NCBI RefSeq assembly: GCF_900100715.1
Contig: NZ_FNCA01000002.1
Span: forward strand, 372,001 to 436,000
Length of the DNA: 64,000 bases
Origin: Methanolobus vulcani
GTDB lineage: Archaea; Halobacteriota; Methanosarcinia; Methanosarcinales; Methanosarcinaceae
Reading direction: 5' to 3'
This document shows, in pieces, positions 25,633 through 34,991 of this stretch. The notes under the pieces were generated by a model, which was given only the letters and a program-made list of their open reading frames with translations, searched no databases and was not told the DNA's origin. The position numbers were made by a program, and so were the translations under genes. How positions within the stretch are numbered: position 1 is the stretch's first letter; each line of letters begins with the position of its first letter.

Positions 25633-27081
25633 ATGAGTATTTTAAAAAGTTTAATGCATAGAATAATGTCTGTAGAGGCGGTAAGGCGACAGAGTTTAAT
25701 CTCTTTAGTATGGAGCATTGCATTTACAGGCATTGGTTTTTTGAGTACTGTTTATTTTACAAGGATACTAGATGCAGGTGTTCTTGGTGGTTATTATCTC
25801 TTTTTAGCCTATTTCGGTGTTGTTTCCATTATCTGTGACAGTGGATTTACTGGTGCTGTTCAAAAACGTATCAGTGAAGGTGAAACTCCAAATGAGTTTT
25901 TTACAGCATTTTTTGTAATGCGCTCTGGTTTTGTAGCTGTAGTATTGCTAGTTTTATTGCTTTTGCAAGGATATTTTGTTGATTTAAGTAAAACCGGTGT
26001 TTTTAGATGGTTGATTCTAGGTCTTATTTTTTCAATGTTTCAAGTAAGTATACATGCTCCTTTGGGTGGGCGTGGAAAAATGGGTGTATATACCACTGCA
26101 CAGTTTGTGAACAATATATCTAAAATATTTATTCAAGTGATTGCAGTATTTTTAGGTTACGGCGTTGCAGGACTTGTAGGTGGTTTTATTGCTGGAATGA
26201 TTATTTCTGCATTGATTGAGTTAAAGTATTTCGATTTAAAATTTGTAAGATTTAATAAGAATCATATCCAAAGTCTTTCATCATTTTCTTTTTGGTCATT
26301 TCTAAGTTCTGCAAGCAAACAAGTTTTTACATATGCAGATACGATGATAATTGGTTATTATCTCCTCAATGCAGATGTTGGAATATACAATATTATACTA
26401 CAATTTGTGGGAATTATTTCATTTGCATCATCATCGATCAGACTGGCATTATGGCCACGTATAAGCTACTGGGGTAAACACGGAAATATTTTTTCGATTG
26501 AAAACTCAATTTCAAAAGCATTTACTTTTTCTTTGATTCTTGCCATTCCAATCGTATCAGGTGCAATTATCTTGGGAGATCATCTCCTATATTTCATTTA
26601 TGGTGAAGTTTATAATCATTATGTTGTACTCATAGTTCTATTATTTGCAGAACTAATAAATATATTTAATAATATGTTTATTATGTATCTTAATGCATTA
26701 GATTATGTACAAAAGTCTTTTAAAATAACAATTCTTGGCACTTCTGCAAATATCATAGTCAACTTATTATTAGTCCCTTTTATAGGCATTGAAGGCGCAG
26801 CTGTCTCAACATTAATTACCATGTCATTGAGTACTTTGTTAAGTTTAAAAGTCCTTTCATCTATTATTAATATAAATTTTGAAAAAGATAGCATTATAAA
26901 TATATTGAAAGCATCTTCTTTTATGTCAGTTTTAGTTATTATTTATCGTCTGATAGTTCCAATTGTGAGTATATGGCATTTAGCTATTCCTGTCATTTTT
27001 GGTGGGTTTTTATATGTATTTTCTCTTTTTCTTTTAGACGAAAATATATCTCATGAATTTAAAAAAATCATTCAACGATAG
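25633..27081 (+). CDS. Wzx-like polysaccharide flippase (MOP superfamily)
   Basis: A 482-aa membrane protein with about 12-14 hydrophobic helices, including paired segments throughout. The N-terminal block (SLISLVWSIAF, YFTRILDAGVLGGYYL) and the LLVPFIGIEGAAVSTL motif are typical of O-antigen/teichoic-acid flippases. It would move a lipid-linked oligosaccharide across the membrane, before AglB or a ligase. ATG 25633 follows AGGGATC, 31 bases after asnB. The gene is followed by a decayed insertion sequence, and the base composition here is visibly more AT-rich than in aglB and asnB. Confidence 0.85.
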   Translation: MSILKSLMHRIMSVEAVRRQSLISLVWSIAFTGIGFLSTVYFTRILDAGVLGGYYLFLAYFGVVSIICDSGFTGAVQKRISEGETPNEFFTAFFVMRSGFVAVVLLVLLLLQGYFVDLSKTGVFRWLILGLIFSMFQVSIHAPLGGRGKMGVYTTAQFVNNISKIFIQVIAVFLGYGVAGLVGGFIAGMIISALIELKYFDLKFVRFNKNHIQSLSSFSFWSFLSSASKQVFTYADTMIIGYYLLNADVGIYNIILQFVGIISFASSSIRLALWPRISYWGKHGNIFSIENSISKAFTFSLILAIPIVSGAIILGDHLLYFIYGEVYNHYVVLIVLLFAELINIFNNMFIMYLNALDYVQKSFKITILGTSANIIVNLLLVPFIGIEGAAVSTLITMSLSTLLSLKVLSSIININFEKDSIINILKASSFMSVLVIIYRLIVPIVSIWHLAIPVIFGGFLYVFSLFLLDENISHEFKKIIQR

Positions 27082-27186
27082 TCATTTAGCAACAATTCCT
27101 TATTTGTTAATTTATAATAATTGTTTTAAAATAACCTTATCACTGATGTATTATTTAAAAGAAAATCTCTTTCTTTATGTTTTTTT

Positions 27187-27212
27187 GGATTTCCTCACGA
27201 TTAAGTGGGTAA
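27187..27212 (+). repeat. Left inverted end of the ISL3-type element
   Basis: It begins GGATTTCCTC and ends AAGTGGGTAA. Its complement partner is at 28481-28506, the last eight positions (GTGGGTAA) being identical. Confidence 0.55.
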
Positions 27213-27243
27213 TTTAATATTCCTATTCTCCAATTCACTTGTT

Positions 27244-28498
27244 GTGAAAGATAAAGAACTCATTCAGCTTGCCTTAGGACTTTCTAGTCCGTGGTATGTG
27301 AAAGACATTGATTTTAATGTTTCTAAGAAAAGAATGGATATCTATTTAGATTTTACCAAGGGAACGAAGTTCCATTGCCCTGTTTGCAACAAACTGTATG
27401 ATCTCCATTATGCCAAAGAAAAAATATGTGAAGATACCTTGATTTTTTCCATTATGATACATAAATTCATACAAGAGTTCCCCGAACAAAGTGTGAAAGG
27501 GATGGTGTAAAACTTGTTGAAGTTCTCAGGACAAGACAAAAAATAGGATTCACGTTATTTTTTGAAGCATTGATTGTTGCTATGTCTAAAGAAATGAGTG
27601 TTTCTTCCATTGCTGAATTGGTCAATATGAATGAAAATTCTGTATGGATTATTCTAGCTCATTATGTTGAAGAAACAATAGCAAAGATGGATATATCTAG
27701 ACTTGATACGATCGGGGTAGACGAAATATCTGTTAAAAAAGGTCACAGCTATATGACTTTGTTCTATGATCTAAATCAATCAAGAGTAATTCATATTGAA
27801 AATGGGAAGAAAAGAAGTGTTTTCAAGAACTTCAGAGAAGTTCTTTCCAGAAAAATATATTCTGAGAATATTCGATACATATCTATGGATATGTATCCTG
27901 CTTTTAAAGGTGGAGCGGATACATATCTATGGATATGTATCCTGCTTTTAAAGGTGGAGCGAAAGAATATTTTCCAAATGCTAAGATAGTTTACGATAAG
28001 TTCTATATTGTCAAAATGATGAATGATGCAATTGATAAGGTCCAAAGGAAGGAATACCAAACAAATAAAGAACTTGGTAAAACGAGATTTATGTGGTTGA
28101 AAAATCCTGAAAATCTCTTGGATGGGGAAATAACTAAGATACGATCGATCAAAGATCTGGATGTAAAAATAGTGAAAGCTTACAAATTTAAACTTGGGCT
28201 TCAACGTCTGCGGGAAATAAAAAATGTAGCAGTAGCAAGAGAATATCTTGATAAATGGCATTATTGGGGTACACATAGCAGCATCAAGGAAATTATCACA
28301 TTAGCTAAGATGATAAAAAGAAATTCTCATGGGATATTGGAATCGATTAAGCAAGGAGTCAGTAATGGTGTTGTTGAAGGCTTGAACAACAAGATCAAGA
28401 CTGCTTTTAAGAGACCATATGAATTAAAGACTGAGAAGTGTAGGGATACAATGACATTCTTGATGGCGGCTAAACTCAGTTTACCCACACGATGTTAA
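27244..28498 (+). pseudogene. ISL3-family transposase, inactivated
   Basis: The remnant has an N-terminal zinc-finger part (FHCPVCNKLYDL), a DDE-type core (DTIGVDEISVKKGHSY, RYISMDMYPAFKGGA) and the family ending VVEGLNNKIKTAFKR...LPTRC. Three lesions are visible. Near 27441 one base seems lost, shifting the frame before FFHYDT. The restored frame has an in-frame TAA at 27462-27464. At 27874-27961 a 44-base segment is tandemly duplicated, shifting the frame again. Removing one copy joins MDMYPAFKGGA directly to KEYFPNAKIVYD. The element cannot make full-length transposase. Confidence 0.85.
27874..27961 (+). repeat. 44-base perfect tandem duplication inside the transposase
   Basis: Copy one is 27874-27917 and copy two is 27918-27961. 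Both begin GATACATATC and end GGTGGAGCG, with no differences. Since 44 is not a multiple of three, the duplication breaks the reading frame. Perfect identity suggests a recent event. Confidence 0.95.
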
Positions 28499-28506
28499 AG
28501 GGATCC
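28481..28506 (-). repeat. Right inverted end of the ISL3-type element
   Basis: It begins TTACCCACAC and ends AAGGGATCC. It overlaps the last codons of the transposase remnant, as is common for compact insertion sequences. Confidence 0.55.
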
Positions 28507-28718
28507 TTAATTATTAAGTTTCAATGAATGAAAGTGGATGTATACTAAATTTTCTCAATTACTTTGTGTCCAAATAGATATTATTATATATCATTACATA
28601 TTTAATCATGACTTGTTTAGTTTCTCCCTTATATAATTGCTAACAATTTATTAAAACGATATCCTCCATTTTATTACTTACCACTATCAAAATACTATGA
28701 AGTCACTAACTTACAATT

Positions 28719-29180
28719 ATGAAATTACCAGATAAAGCATTAGTTATAGCATACAACAAGGCACCATTTGTGACTTGTGATTATGATATCCTGTCAGAAA
28801 TATACAAATGTAGTTTGTTTCAAACAGGAAATGGGAGAAAATCTTATCTATATACTACATATAGGCTAGTTATACTATTTTTTAAGATAATATTGGAAAA
28901 ATATTCTCTTGTTTATGTGTGGGGTTTGGATTTCAATAGTATTATTCCTGCAATTTTAAAAAACGTATTAAAATTTAAACTTATAATTGTTCCTTTGGGT
29001 TATGAATTGGATAGAATTGATGAGATTAGCTATGGTAATAACAGTAAGTTTAGAGAGTTTTTAACTTTATATTCGGCTTCAAAAGCTGATAAAATAATTT
29101 GTCAAAGTATGTATATGTCTATTCAAGCAAAAAAGTATGGATTTGACGTTGATACTGTATATCTTTGCATTCAAAACTAG
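28719..29180 (+). CDS. N-terminal half of a split GT4-like glycosyltransferase
   Basis: A 153-aa product resembling the acceptor-side Rossmann domain of a GT-B glycosyltransferase. It starts KALVIAYNKAP and ends with the typical ASKADKIICQS..YGFDVDTVYL linker leading to the donor domain. It stops at TAG 29178. The downstream ORF continues in the same frame after TAG, TGA and TAA within 18 bases, so this is most likely one gene broken by small mutations. Alternatively the halves could be made separately. No ribosome site is obvious at the ATG at 28719. It lies just after the dead insertion sequence. Confidence 0.6.
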   Translation: MKLPDKALVIAYNKAPFVTCDYDILSEIYKCSLFQTGNGRKSYLYTTYRLVILFFKIILEKYSLVYVWGLDFNSIIPAILKNVLKFKLIIVPLGYELDRIDEISYGNNSKFREFLTLYSASKADKIICQSMYMSIQAKKYGFDVDTVYLCIQN

Positions 29181-29195
29181 TTGTGAGATGGGTAA

Positions 29196-29684
29196 ATGGC
29201 AAATATTGTAACAATTGCGTATATGTGTGAAGTTGAAAAACTTTATTATATAAAAGGAATAGATTTTATTGAAAAAATAGCCACTGGATTAAAAGAACAT
29301 ACTTTTTATATATTTGGGAATACTAAAGAGGTTACGTCAATAAATAGTAATGTTCTATTCTGTGGTTTTTTAGATCATGCTGAGCTTCTTAATCGAATGA
29401 CTGAATTTGATTTTTATTTTCAGCCATCAAGATCAGAATCCTTTGGGATGGCGGTTTTAGAGGCAATGCATCAAGGTCTAACTCCTATTGTCTCTAATAA
29501 AGGTGCGCTACCTGAGATTGTTGGTGATACTGGGATTGTCTTTGATTTATCTATTCAAGAGGCTTTGAAAGCTTTAAAAAATCCAGTGAAAACTGATATT
29601 CTCCTACTTAAGGAAAGAACTAATAAATTCTCATATGATAACCGGAGAAAAAAAATCCATGCTATAATCAATGAATTATTTTAA
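29196..29684 (+). CDS. C-terminal half of a split GT4-like glycosyltransferase
   Basis: A 162-aa piece with the donor-binding half of a GT4 enzyme: NIVTIAYMCEV opening strand, IFGNTKEV, then QPSRSESFGMAVLEAMHQG with the family's spaced Glu pair, and GALPEIVGDTG. It begins at the ATG at 29196, preceded by GAGATGGG, which could serve as a ribosome site. It is in the same frame as the upstream half, separated by three stop codons. Alone it would lack an acceptor domain. It converges with an RmlD-like gene 13 bases away. Confidence 0.6.
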   Translation: MANIVTIAYMCEVEKLYYIKGIDFIEKIATGLKEHTFYIFGNTKEVTSINSNVLFCGFLDHAELLNRMTEFDFYFQPSRSESFGMAVLEAMHQGLTPIVSNKGALPEIVGDTGIVFDLSIQEALKALKNPVKTDILLLKERTNKFSYDNRRKKIHAIINELF

Positions 29685-29697
29685 ATATATGTATATA

Positions 29698-30591
29698 TCA
29701 TCTGTCTTTATTTCCTAAAAATCTAAGTATATTTTCATTTAAATCAGGTAAAGAATGACCAAATAAAGCCTTATATTTTTCAGAGCTCATTGAAAGGTCT
29801 TGCTGCCTTTTTGTTTTGAGTGTCATTATGCCATCATTCAAGCTACATGGATTTATTAAAGATTTATCCATCCCAGCCAAATCTGCTAACTTCATACCAA
29901 ATTCATATTTAGAACAACGCTGACTACCAACAATGTTCAACACTCCAGTGATATCTTTTTCAATTGCCTTTTCAATTGCTTCCGCCAAGTATGTTACCTC
30001 GATAGGAGTGAAATAATAATCTGTGAATAGATTAATAGCTTTTTTCGATTTCAATGATTTGTATACCCACTCTCCAAAAGTGTCAGGATGATTTATGTGG
30101 CTCCATCCAAAAAAGTTAGTTCTAATCACAATGGTGTCCTCATTATATTTACATGAAACATTCTCAGCTTCAAATTTCATTTTACCATATTGATTAACAG
30201 GGTTAGTTTTCTCTTTTTCAGTGTACATTGATTTATTTCCATCAAAAAGGTGGTCAGTTGAAATATAGGCCAAGCGAGAATTATACTCGGAAGCGCATTG
30301 TGCAATATTTCTTCCAGTTTTTACGGTTAAATCGTACGCTAAACTTGGATTCTCTTCGCACAGGTCCAAATCGACAAGTGAAACCGTATTTATTACAACA
30401 TCAGGTTTTATTTGTTCAAAAAGATTTTTTACAAAAGAAATCTCTCTTAAGTCACCATAAATTGTATTTGAGTTTCGAACTTTCAACGGATTTCTAGATG
30501 TGCAGTATATCTCATATCTATTCTTTTTCATAAAATAAGACACTAGATTAGAGCCAAGGAATCCATTTGAACCAGTGATGAGAATCTTCAT
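29698..30591 (-). CDS. RmlD-like NAD(P)-dependent sugar reductase/epimerase (extended SDR)
   Basis: A 297-aa protein with the dinucleotide motif MKILITGSNGFLGSN, catalytic YGKMK (Tyr-x-x-x-Lys), and a C-terminal substrate-binding half. Overall it is most like dTDP-4-dehydrorhamnose reductase, which reduces a 4-keto nucleotide sugar. No RmlA/B/C partners are in the window, so the substrate may be another 4-keto sugar, for example the product of Gmd or the PseB-like enzyme. I start at the ATG at 30591 because the Rossmann strand begins there. It is the only minus-strand gene between 24 and 57 kb. Confidence 0.75.
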   Translation of the reverse strand: MKILITGSNGFLGSNLVSYFMKKNRYEIYCTSRNPLKVRNSNTIYGDLREISFVKNLFEQIKPDVVINTVSLVDLDLCEENPSLAYDLTVKTGRNIAQCASEYNSRLAYISTDHLFDGNKSMYTEKEKTNPVNQYGKMKFEAENVSCKYNEDTIVIRTNFFGWSHINHPDTFGEWVYKSLKSKKAINLFTDYYFTPIEVTYLAEAIEKAIEKDITGVLNIVGSQRCSKYEFGMKLADLAGMDKSLINPCSLNDGIMTLKTKRQQDLSMSSEKYKALFGHSLPDLNENILRFLGNKDR

Positions 30592-31147
30592 ACAAATATC
30601 TAATATCAAACTTCATTTAATAACTTTGCTGATAACAGGATTCTGATGAGAATATTATTACTAAGTAATTATTTAGTCAATCTACTAGTGTTATTATTCT
30701 TTAGAGTTGCCTTTAAGATAGAATATAATGGTTATAAGGAAATATTGTCACAATATGGCGGATTCTATGTAGAATTCTTATAATTACTTGTTTTAATAAC
30801 GTATGTGTTTTAGAAAGCTGAAAGAAAATCGGGGAATTATTGTAATTATCTTTTTAATGATGCCTGTTGTAATCACTCAACATAGTTAATTTTCTTTATA
30901 TTACTCGCACATTGAAACAAACTTATGTTAATCACTATATTTGGGGTTATACAAAGCCGATTTCGGAAAAATTTATTAGGAATACTTGTAATATAGGCTT
31001 GAGCAGTCTATGATGCTTTTGTAAAGATAAAATAATTTCATGGCTAAAGGATTCATTGATCTGGAGAATCTATTATTGATTTATAATAAAAAGTTTATTT
31101 ATGTGGTGGGATAATTATATTGCCTTTGTTGTACATTGAGGAGTTTT
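30592..31147. other. AT-rich non-coding gap before the nonulosonate block
   Basis: 556 bases lie between divergent genes, with no convincing reading frame or RNA gene. TATA-like stretches lie at about 30967-30977 (AAAATTTATTA) and 31093-31101 (GTTTATTTA). Either could drive the rightward block beginning at 31148. GAGGAG at 31138-31143 is the ribosome site of the first gene. A short palindrome (ATTCTATGTAGAAT) lies at about 30763-30776. Confidence 0.5.
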
Positions 31148-32137
31148 ATGGAACAATTTTATTCTGGTAAACGTATTTTAATAACAGGTGGTGCTGGTAG
31201 TATTGGACAGTCACTAGCTGAAAAAATGTTGGAATTTGACCCTGCTGTTATTAGAATTTATGATGCGAATGAAAATGCTCTTTTTCATATGCGTCAGAAA
31301 TATTCTGATGATACAGGGAAAAAAATGAGGTTCCTTTTAGGTGATATCCGCAATTTCAACAGGTTGCAGTATGCTTTCAAAGACATAGATATAGTTTTCC
31401 ATACTGCTGCTTACAAACATGTTCTCGAGTGTGAATATAATCCTATAGATGCCATTGATGTTAATATCAATGGAACAGCAAATGTAATCCAAGCTGCTAT
31501 TTATCAAGGTGTAAATAAAGTTATTTTTACAAGTTCGGATAAAGCAGCAAACCCTTCTAATACAATGGGCACAACAAAGTTACTTGCAGAGAAATTGATT
31601 ACTGCTGCTAATGACTATGGTGCAAATACTACTATCTTTGCATCCTGCAGATTTGGAAATGTGGTCGGTTCAAGTGGATCAGTAGTACCCTTATTTAAGA
31701 AGCAAATATTAGAAGAAAAAAGAGTTACTATTACAGATTCCCAAATGACACGTTTTATGATTACTCAGGATACTGCTATTGATTTGATGCTTAAAGCCGG
31801 TATGTTTTCAGAAGGCGGTGAAATATTTATCTTTAAAATGCCGTCAATAAATATCAATGATTTGGCTGATGCAATGATTTATAAATTCGGAGAAGCTACT
31901 AAAGAATTTATTGGGCGTAAACCTGGAGAGAAGATGTATGAGGAAATAATGACAGAAGAAGATGCTTCTCGTTCATATGAAGGCGAGGATATGTATGTGA
32001 TTTTACCTCAGATTCGAGAAATTGACTATGATCATAATGAACACTTTACAAAAGTACAATCTATAAAAAGTTCAAGGGATATGGATTTGCTTAGTATGGA
32101 TGAAATTTTTACTTTGCTTGAAGGAGCAGGAATATGA
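31148..32137 (+). CDS. UDP-GlcNAc 4,6-dehydratase (PseB/FlaA1/CapD-like)
   Basis: A 329-aa soluble extended SDR. GGAGSIGQSL binds NAD, and AAYKHV is followed by TSSDKAANPSNTMGTTK. In this family the usual catalytic Tyr is Met (MGTTK) and Asp-Lys in the SSDKAAN loop takes over, as in C5-inverting dehydratases FlaA1/PseB. It would turn UDP-GlcNAc into the 4-keto-6-deoxy-AltNAc intermediate of pseudaminic acid synthesis. ATG 31148 follows GAGGAG; a TTG further up at 31136 overlaps that site. It overlaps the next gene by 4 bases (ATGA) and heads a long operon. Confidence 0.82.
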   Translation: MEQFYSGKRILITGGAGSIGQSLAEKMLEFDPAVIRIYDANENALFHMRQKYSDDTGKKMRFLLGDIRNFNRLQYAFKDIDIVFHTAAYKHVLECEYNPIDAIDVNINGTANVIQAAIYQGVNKVIFTSSDKAANPSNTMGTTKLLAEKLITAANDYGANTTIFASCRFGNVVGSSGSVVPLFKKQILEEKRVTITDSQMTRFMITQDTAIDLMLKAGMFSEGGEIFIFKMPSININDLADAMIYKFGEATKEFIGRKPGEKMYEEIMTEEDASRSYEGEDMYVILPQIREIDYDHNEHFTKVQSIKSSRDMDLLSMDEIFTLLEGAGI

Positions 32138-33066
32138 ATATACTTGTAACTGGTGGTGCTGGTTTTATTGGAAGGTGGGTTGTAAAGAGATTACTGGATG
32201 ATGGGAATGACGTACTGGTTCTTGATGATCTTTCTAATGGACGGGAACAAAATATAAGTGAATTTCAGGTAAATCCCTCGTTTAGTTTTGTAGAAGGTGA
32301 CATTAAAGATTCTGCTCTTATTTCCAAGCTTTTCTCAAACAAATTAGACATATGTATCCATCTTGCAGCAAGTATTATTGTGCAAGATAGTATAGATGAC
32401 CCTCGGAAAACTTTTGAAAATGATGTAATCGGTACCTTCAATGTTCTTGAAGAAGCTAGAAAACATGGAACCAAAATAGTTTTTATGAGTACGTGTATGG
32501 TATATGATCTTGCAAAATCAGATGGTGCAATTGGAGAGAATCATCCTACTAAGCCTGCTTCTCCATATGCAGGTGCTAAACTTGCAGGAGAAAATATGGT
32601 ACAGTCTTACTATCATGCATATGGTTTGCCCACTGTTATTCTCAGACCTTTCAACACATATGGTCCTTTCCAGAAGAGTACTGGTGAAGGTGGGGTCGTT
32701 GCAGTTTTCCTTAAACAGGATATCGAAGGTGAATATCTCAATATCTACGGGGATGGTACACAGACCCGCGACCTCATGTACGTAGAGGATTGTGCTGACT
32801 TTCTCGTGAGAGCAGCATATTCTGATATTGTGAATGGAGAACTGTTGAATGCTGGACTCGGAAAAGATATAACTATCAACGATTTAGCTTCTATAATTTG
32901 CGGTGATTCAAAAAGAATTAAACATGTGGAGCATATTCATCCTCAGAGTGAGATTGCTAAACTTGTTTGCGATAATAGTAAGGCTTACAAGGTTTTGGAA
33001 TGGAAGCCAGAAACTCCTCTTGAAGAAGGTATAGAGAAGACACGTAAATGGCTTAAACAAAATTGA
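32134..33066 (+). CDS. NAD-dependent nucleotide-sugar epimerase/dehydratase
   Basis: A 310-aa extended SDR. It has GGAGFIGRWVVKRL at the N-terminus, AASIIVQDS, STCMVYD (Ser/Thr of the triad), YAGAK (Tyr-x-x-x-Lys), RPFNTYGP and DLMYVEDCADF. It is most like GalE/WbpP-type C4 epimerases or RmlB-type dehydratases, and sequence alone does not decide. Overlap with the preceding PseB-like gene suggests it acts on a nucleotide sugar of the same pathway, perhaps supplying or epimerising a UDP-HexNAc. The next gene follows after 21 bases. Confidence 0.8.
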   Translation: MNILVTGGAGFIGRWVVKRLLDDGNDVLVLDDLSNGREQNISEFQVNPSFSFVEGDIKDSALISKLFSNKLDICIHLAASIIVQDSIDDPRKTFENDVIGTFNVLEEARKHGTKIVFMSTCMVYDLAKSDGAIGENHPTKPASPYAGAKLAGENMVQSYYHAYGLPTVILRPFNTYGPFQKSTGEGGVVAVFLKQDIEGEYLNIYGDGTQTRDLMYVEDCADFLVRAAYSDIVNGELLNAGLGKDITINDLASIICGDSKRIKHVEHIHPQSEIAKLVCDNSKAYKVLEWKPETPLEEGIEKTRKWLKQN

Positions 33067-33087
33067 AGTATGAATGTGGCAATTTAA

Positions 33088-34221
33088 ATGAAGTATATTC
33101 CCTACGGTTTTCAGTGGATTGATGAAAACGATATTCGCGAAGTTATCAGTGTTCTGAAAAGTGACTGGATAACCACCGGTCCCAAAATTCAAGAATTTGA
33201 GGATGCTCTTTGTAGATATACAGGCGCATCACATAGTGTAGCTGTAAATAGTGGTACAAGTGCATTGGATATTTCAGTTCAATCACTGGAGTTACCACCA
33301 AGCTCTGAAGTAATAACAACTCCATTTACATTTGTTGCTACTTCCAATTCTATAATCTATAATGGACTAAAACCTGTTTTTGCAGATATCTGCGAAGATA
33401 CTAGGAATATAGATCCAGATTCCATAAGGAATAAAATAAGTGAAAGGACAAAGGCTATTATATATGTGGATTATGCGGGACAGCCTTGTGATATCAAAGA
33501 GATTAAAGAAATTGCCGAAGATTTTGATTTGTATTTGATTGAGGATGCTTCTCATGCAATTGGTTCGGAGTATGAAAACAAAAAAACAGGCACTTTTGCA
33601 GACATGACGATTTTCAGTTTTCATCCGGTGAAACATATAACAACGGGTGAAGGCGGAGCTGTGTTGACAGACAATGAAGAGCTCCATGAAAAGTTATCAA
33701 TGCTGCGTAGTCACGGCATAGATAAAACCACATCTGAAAGATATGGTCCGGATGCCTCATGGGCTTATGACATGAAGTACCTTGGAAGAAATTATAGAAT
33801 CACAGATTTTCAGGCTGCTCTTGGAATATCTCAACTGGGCAAACTTGATTCCTATCTGGACAAAAGACGTGAAATAGCTGGTATATACAGTGAGCTTTTT
33901 GCAGATGTTCCTGAAATAACCATCCCATCGGTTAGGAAGAACCTGAAACATAGCTGGCATCTTTATACTGTACTTATAGATTCAAGGGTTCACAGGGACG
34001 TTTTTTTTGGGAAAATGAGGGCAAATAATATAGGTGTCAACCTTCATTACATTCCTATTTATAAGTTCTCTTATTATCAGGGAAAATACGGCTCAATTGG
34101 TGAACTCCCTGTTACTGAGGATGTTTTCAAGAGAATAATTACGCTACCTTTATTCCCTCGCATGCAGTACGATGATGTCTTGAAGGTAGTTGAAACCACA
34201 AAAAAATTACTAAGTAAGTAA
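33088..34221 (+). CDS. PLP-dependent 4-amino sugar transaminase (PseC/DegT family)
   Basis: A 377-aa DegT/DnrJ/EryC1 aminotransferase. The N-terminus IPYGFQWIDENDI followed by SDWITTGPKIQEFE is close to PseC-type enzymes. VNSGTSALD binds the cofactor phosphate. IEDASHAIG and FSFHPVKHITTGEGG contain the PLP-binding Lys. It would aminate the 4-keto product of the PseB-like dehydratase using glutamate. Gene order dehydratase, epimerase, aminotransferase, acetyltransferase matches nonulosonate clusters. The start is ATG 33088. Confidence 0.85.
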   Translation: MKYIPYGFQWIDENDIREVISVLKSDWITTGPKIQEFEDALCRYTGASHSVAVNSGTSALDISVQSLELPPSSEVITTPFTFVATSNSIIYNGLKPVFADICEDTRNIDPDSIRNKISERTKAIIYVDYAGQPCDIKEIKEIAEDFDLYLIEDASHAIGSEYENKKTGTFADMTIFSFHPVKHITTGEGGAVLTDNEELHEKLSMLRSHGIDKTTSERYGPDASWAYDMKYLGRNYRITDFQAALGISQLGKLDSYLDKRREIAGIYSELFADVPEITIPSVRKNLKHSWHLYTVLIDSRVHRDVFFGKMRANNIGVNLHYIPIYKFSYYQGKYGSIGELPVTEDVFKRIITLPLFPRMQYDDVLKVVETTKKLLSK

Positions 34222-34230
34222 GGTGAGATG

Positions 34231-34824
34231 ATGTATCGTCCATTTATTGTTGGGATGAATATATATCTGAGAGGTCTGGAGAGATCAGATATTGAAGATC
34301 CGTATTTCCAATGGCTCAATGACAGGGAAGTTACCCAATTTATGGAATCTGGTAATTTTCCTAATACTTTAGAGGATATGGAGTCTTTTTTCCAGAGTAA
34401 TTCCTTGAACAAAGATACTGTGATTTTTGCTATAATAGATTCTCAGACCGATAAACATATAGGAAATGTGAAACTTGGACCGATAAACTGGATATCAAGG
34501 AATTCTCATATGGGAATTATGATAGGAGATAAGGCTTCTTGGGGAAAGGGTTACGGTTACGAGTGTGTGAAGCTGATTGTGGATTATGCATTTAATGTAT
34601 TGAATTTGCACAAAGTAATGCTGGGAGTTGTCGAACAGAACAAGGCGGCTTTAAAACTTTATCAAAAGGTGGGTTTTACAATTGAAGGTATATGTAAAGA
34701 GCAGTTTAATCTGGATGGCAAGTACTGTGATGTTCTTTATATGGGACTGTTGAAAAGGGATTATTTAACTACTAATGGAAGCATTTGCTTTGATCCAGAT
34801 GGAATAGATTTCTATGTGGATTAG
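34231..34824 (+). CDS. GNAT N-acetyltransferase (PseH-like)
   Basis: A 197-aa GNAT protein that would acetylate the 4-amino group made by the PseC-like enzyme. The opening NIYLRGLERSDIEDPYFQWLND and the acetyl-CoA loop KASWGKGYGYECVKL, followed by LHKVMLGVVEQNKAALKLYQKVGF, are characteristic of the RimJ/PseH branch. Two ATGs stand in tandem at 34228 and 34231. AGGTGA at 34221-34226 is better spaced for the second. It lies 9 bases after the aminotransferase. A 167-base gap follows. Confidence 0.82.
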   Translation: MYRPFIVGMNIYLRGLERSDIEDPYFQWLNDREVTQFMESGNFPNTLEDMESFFQSNSLNKDTVIFAIIDSQTDKHIGNVKLGPINWISRNSHMGIMIGDKASWGKGYGYECVKLIVDYAFNVLNLHKVMLGVVEQNKAALKLYQKVGFTIEGICKEQFNLDGKYCDVLYMGLLKRDYLTTNGSICFDPDGIDFYVD

Positions 34825-34991
34825 ATTGATTCATTCCAAATGTAAACTTTTGAAAATGTTATCTATAATAATGATGAATAATTTAACTAGGTATATAGAT
34901 ATTCTCATAGATTATTCTGTACCTTGTAAAATAGCAACTAATGTACCTATAGATTTTTCAGTAAATAGGAATATTTTTAAGATGGATTAGA

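Larger units (their letters stand above)
27187..28506 (+). mobile_element. Decayed ISL3-type insertion sequence
   Basis: A single-transposase element bounded by imperfect 26-base inverted ends (27187-27212 and 28481-28506, about 18 of 26 positions matching). No flanking target duplication could be seen, so the ends may have drifted or lie slightly elsewhere. The transposase inside is broken in several places. The element separates the flippase from a split glycosyltransferase within the glycan island. Confidence 0.7.

Noticed and set aside
27874-27961. CRISPR-like repeat
   Set aside because: There are only two adjacent copies without spacers inside a coding remnant; this is a simple tandem duplication.
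27177-28514. Target-site duplication flanking the ISL3-type element
   Set aside because: The eight bases on the left (T-rich) and right (TTAATTAT) do not match.
30592-31147. Possible tRNA or riboswitch in the long AT-rich gap
   Set aside because: No cloverleaf, CCA-like arm or conserved aptamer core could be found by eye; only TATA-like runs and a short palindrome.
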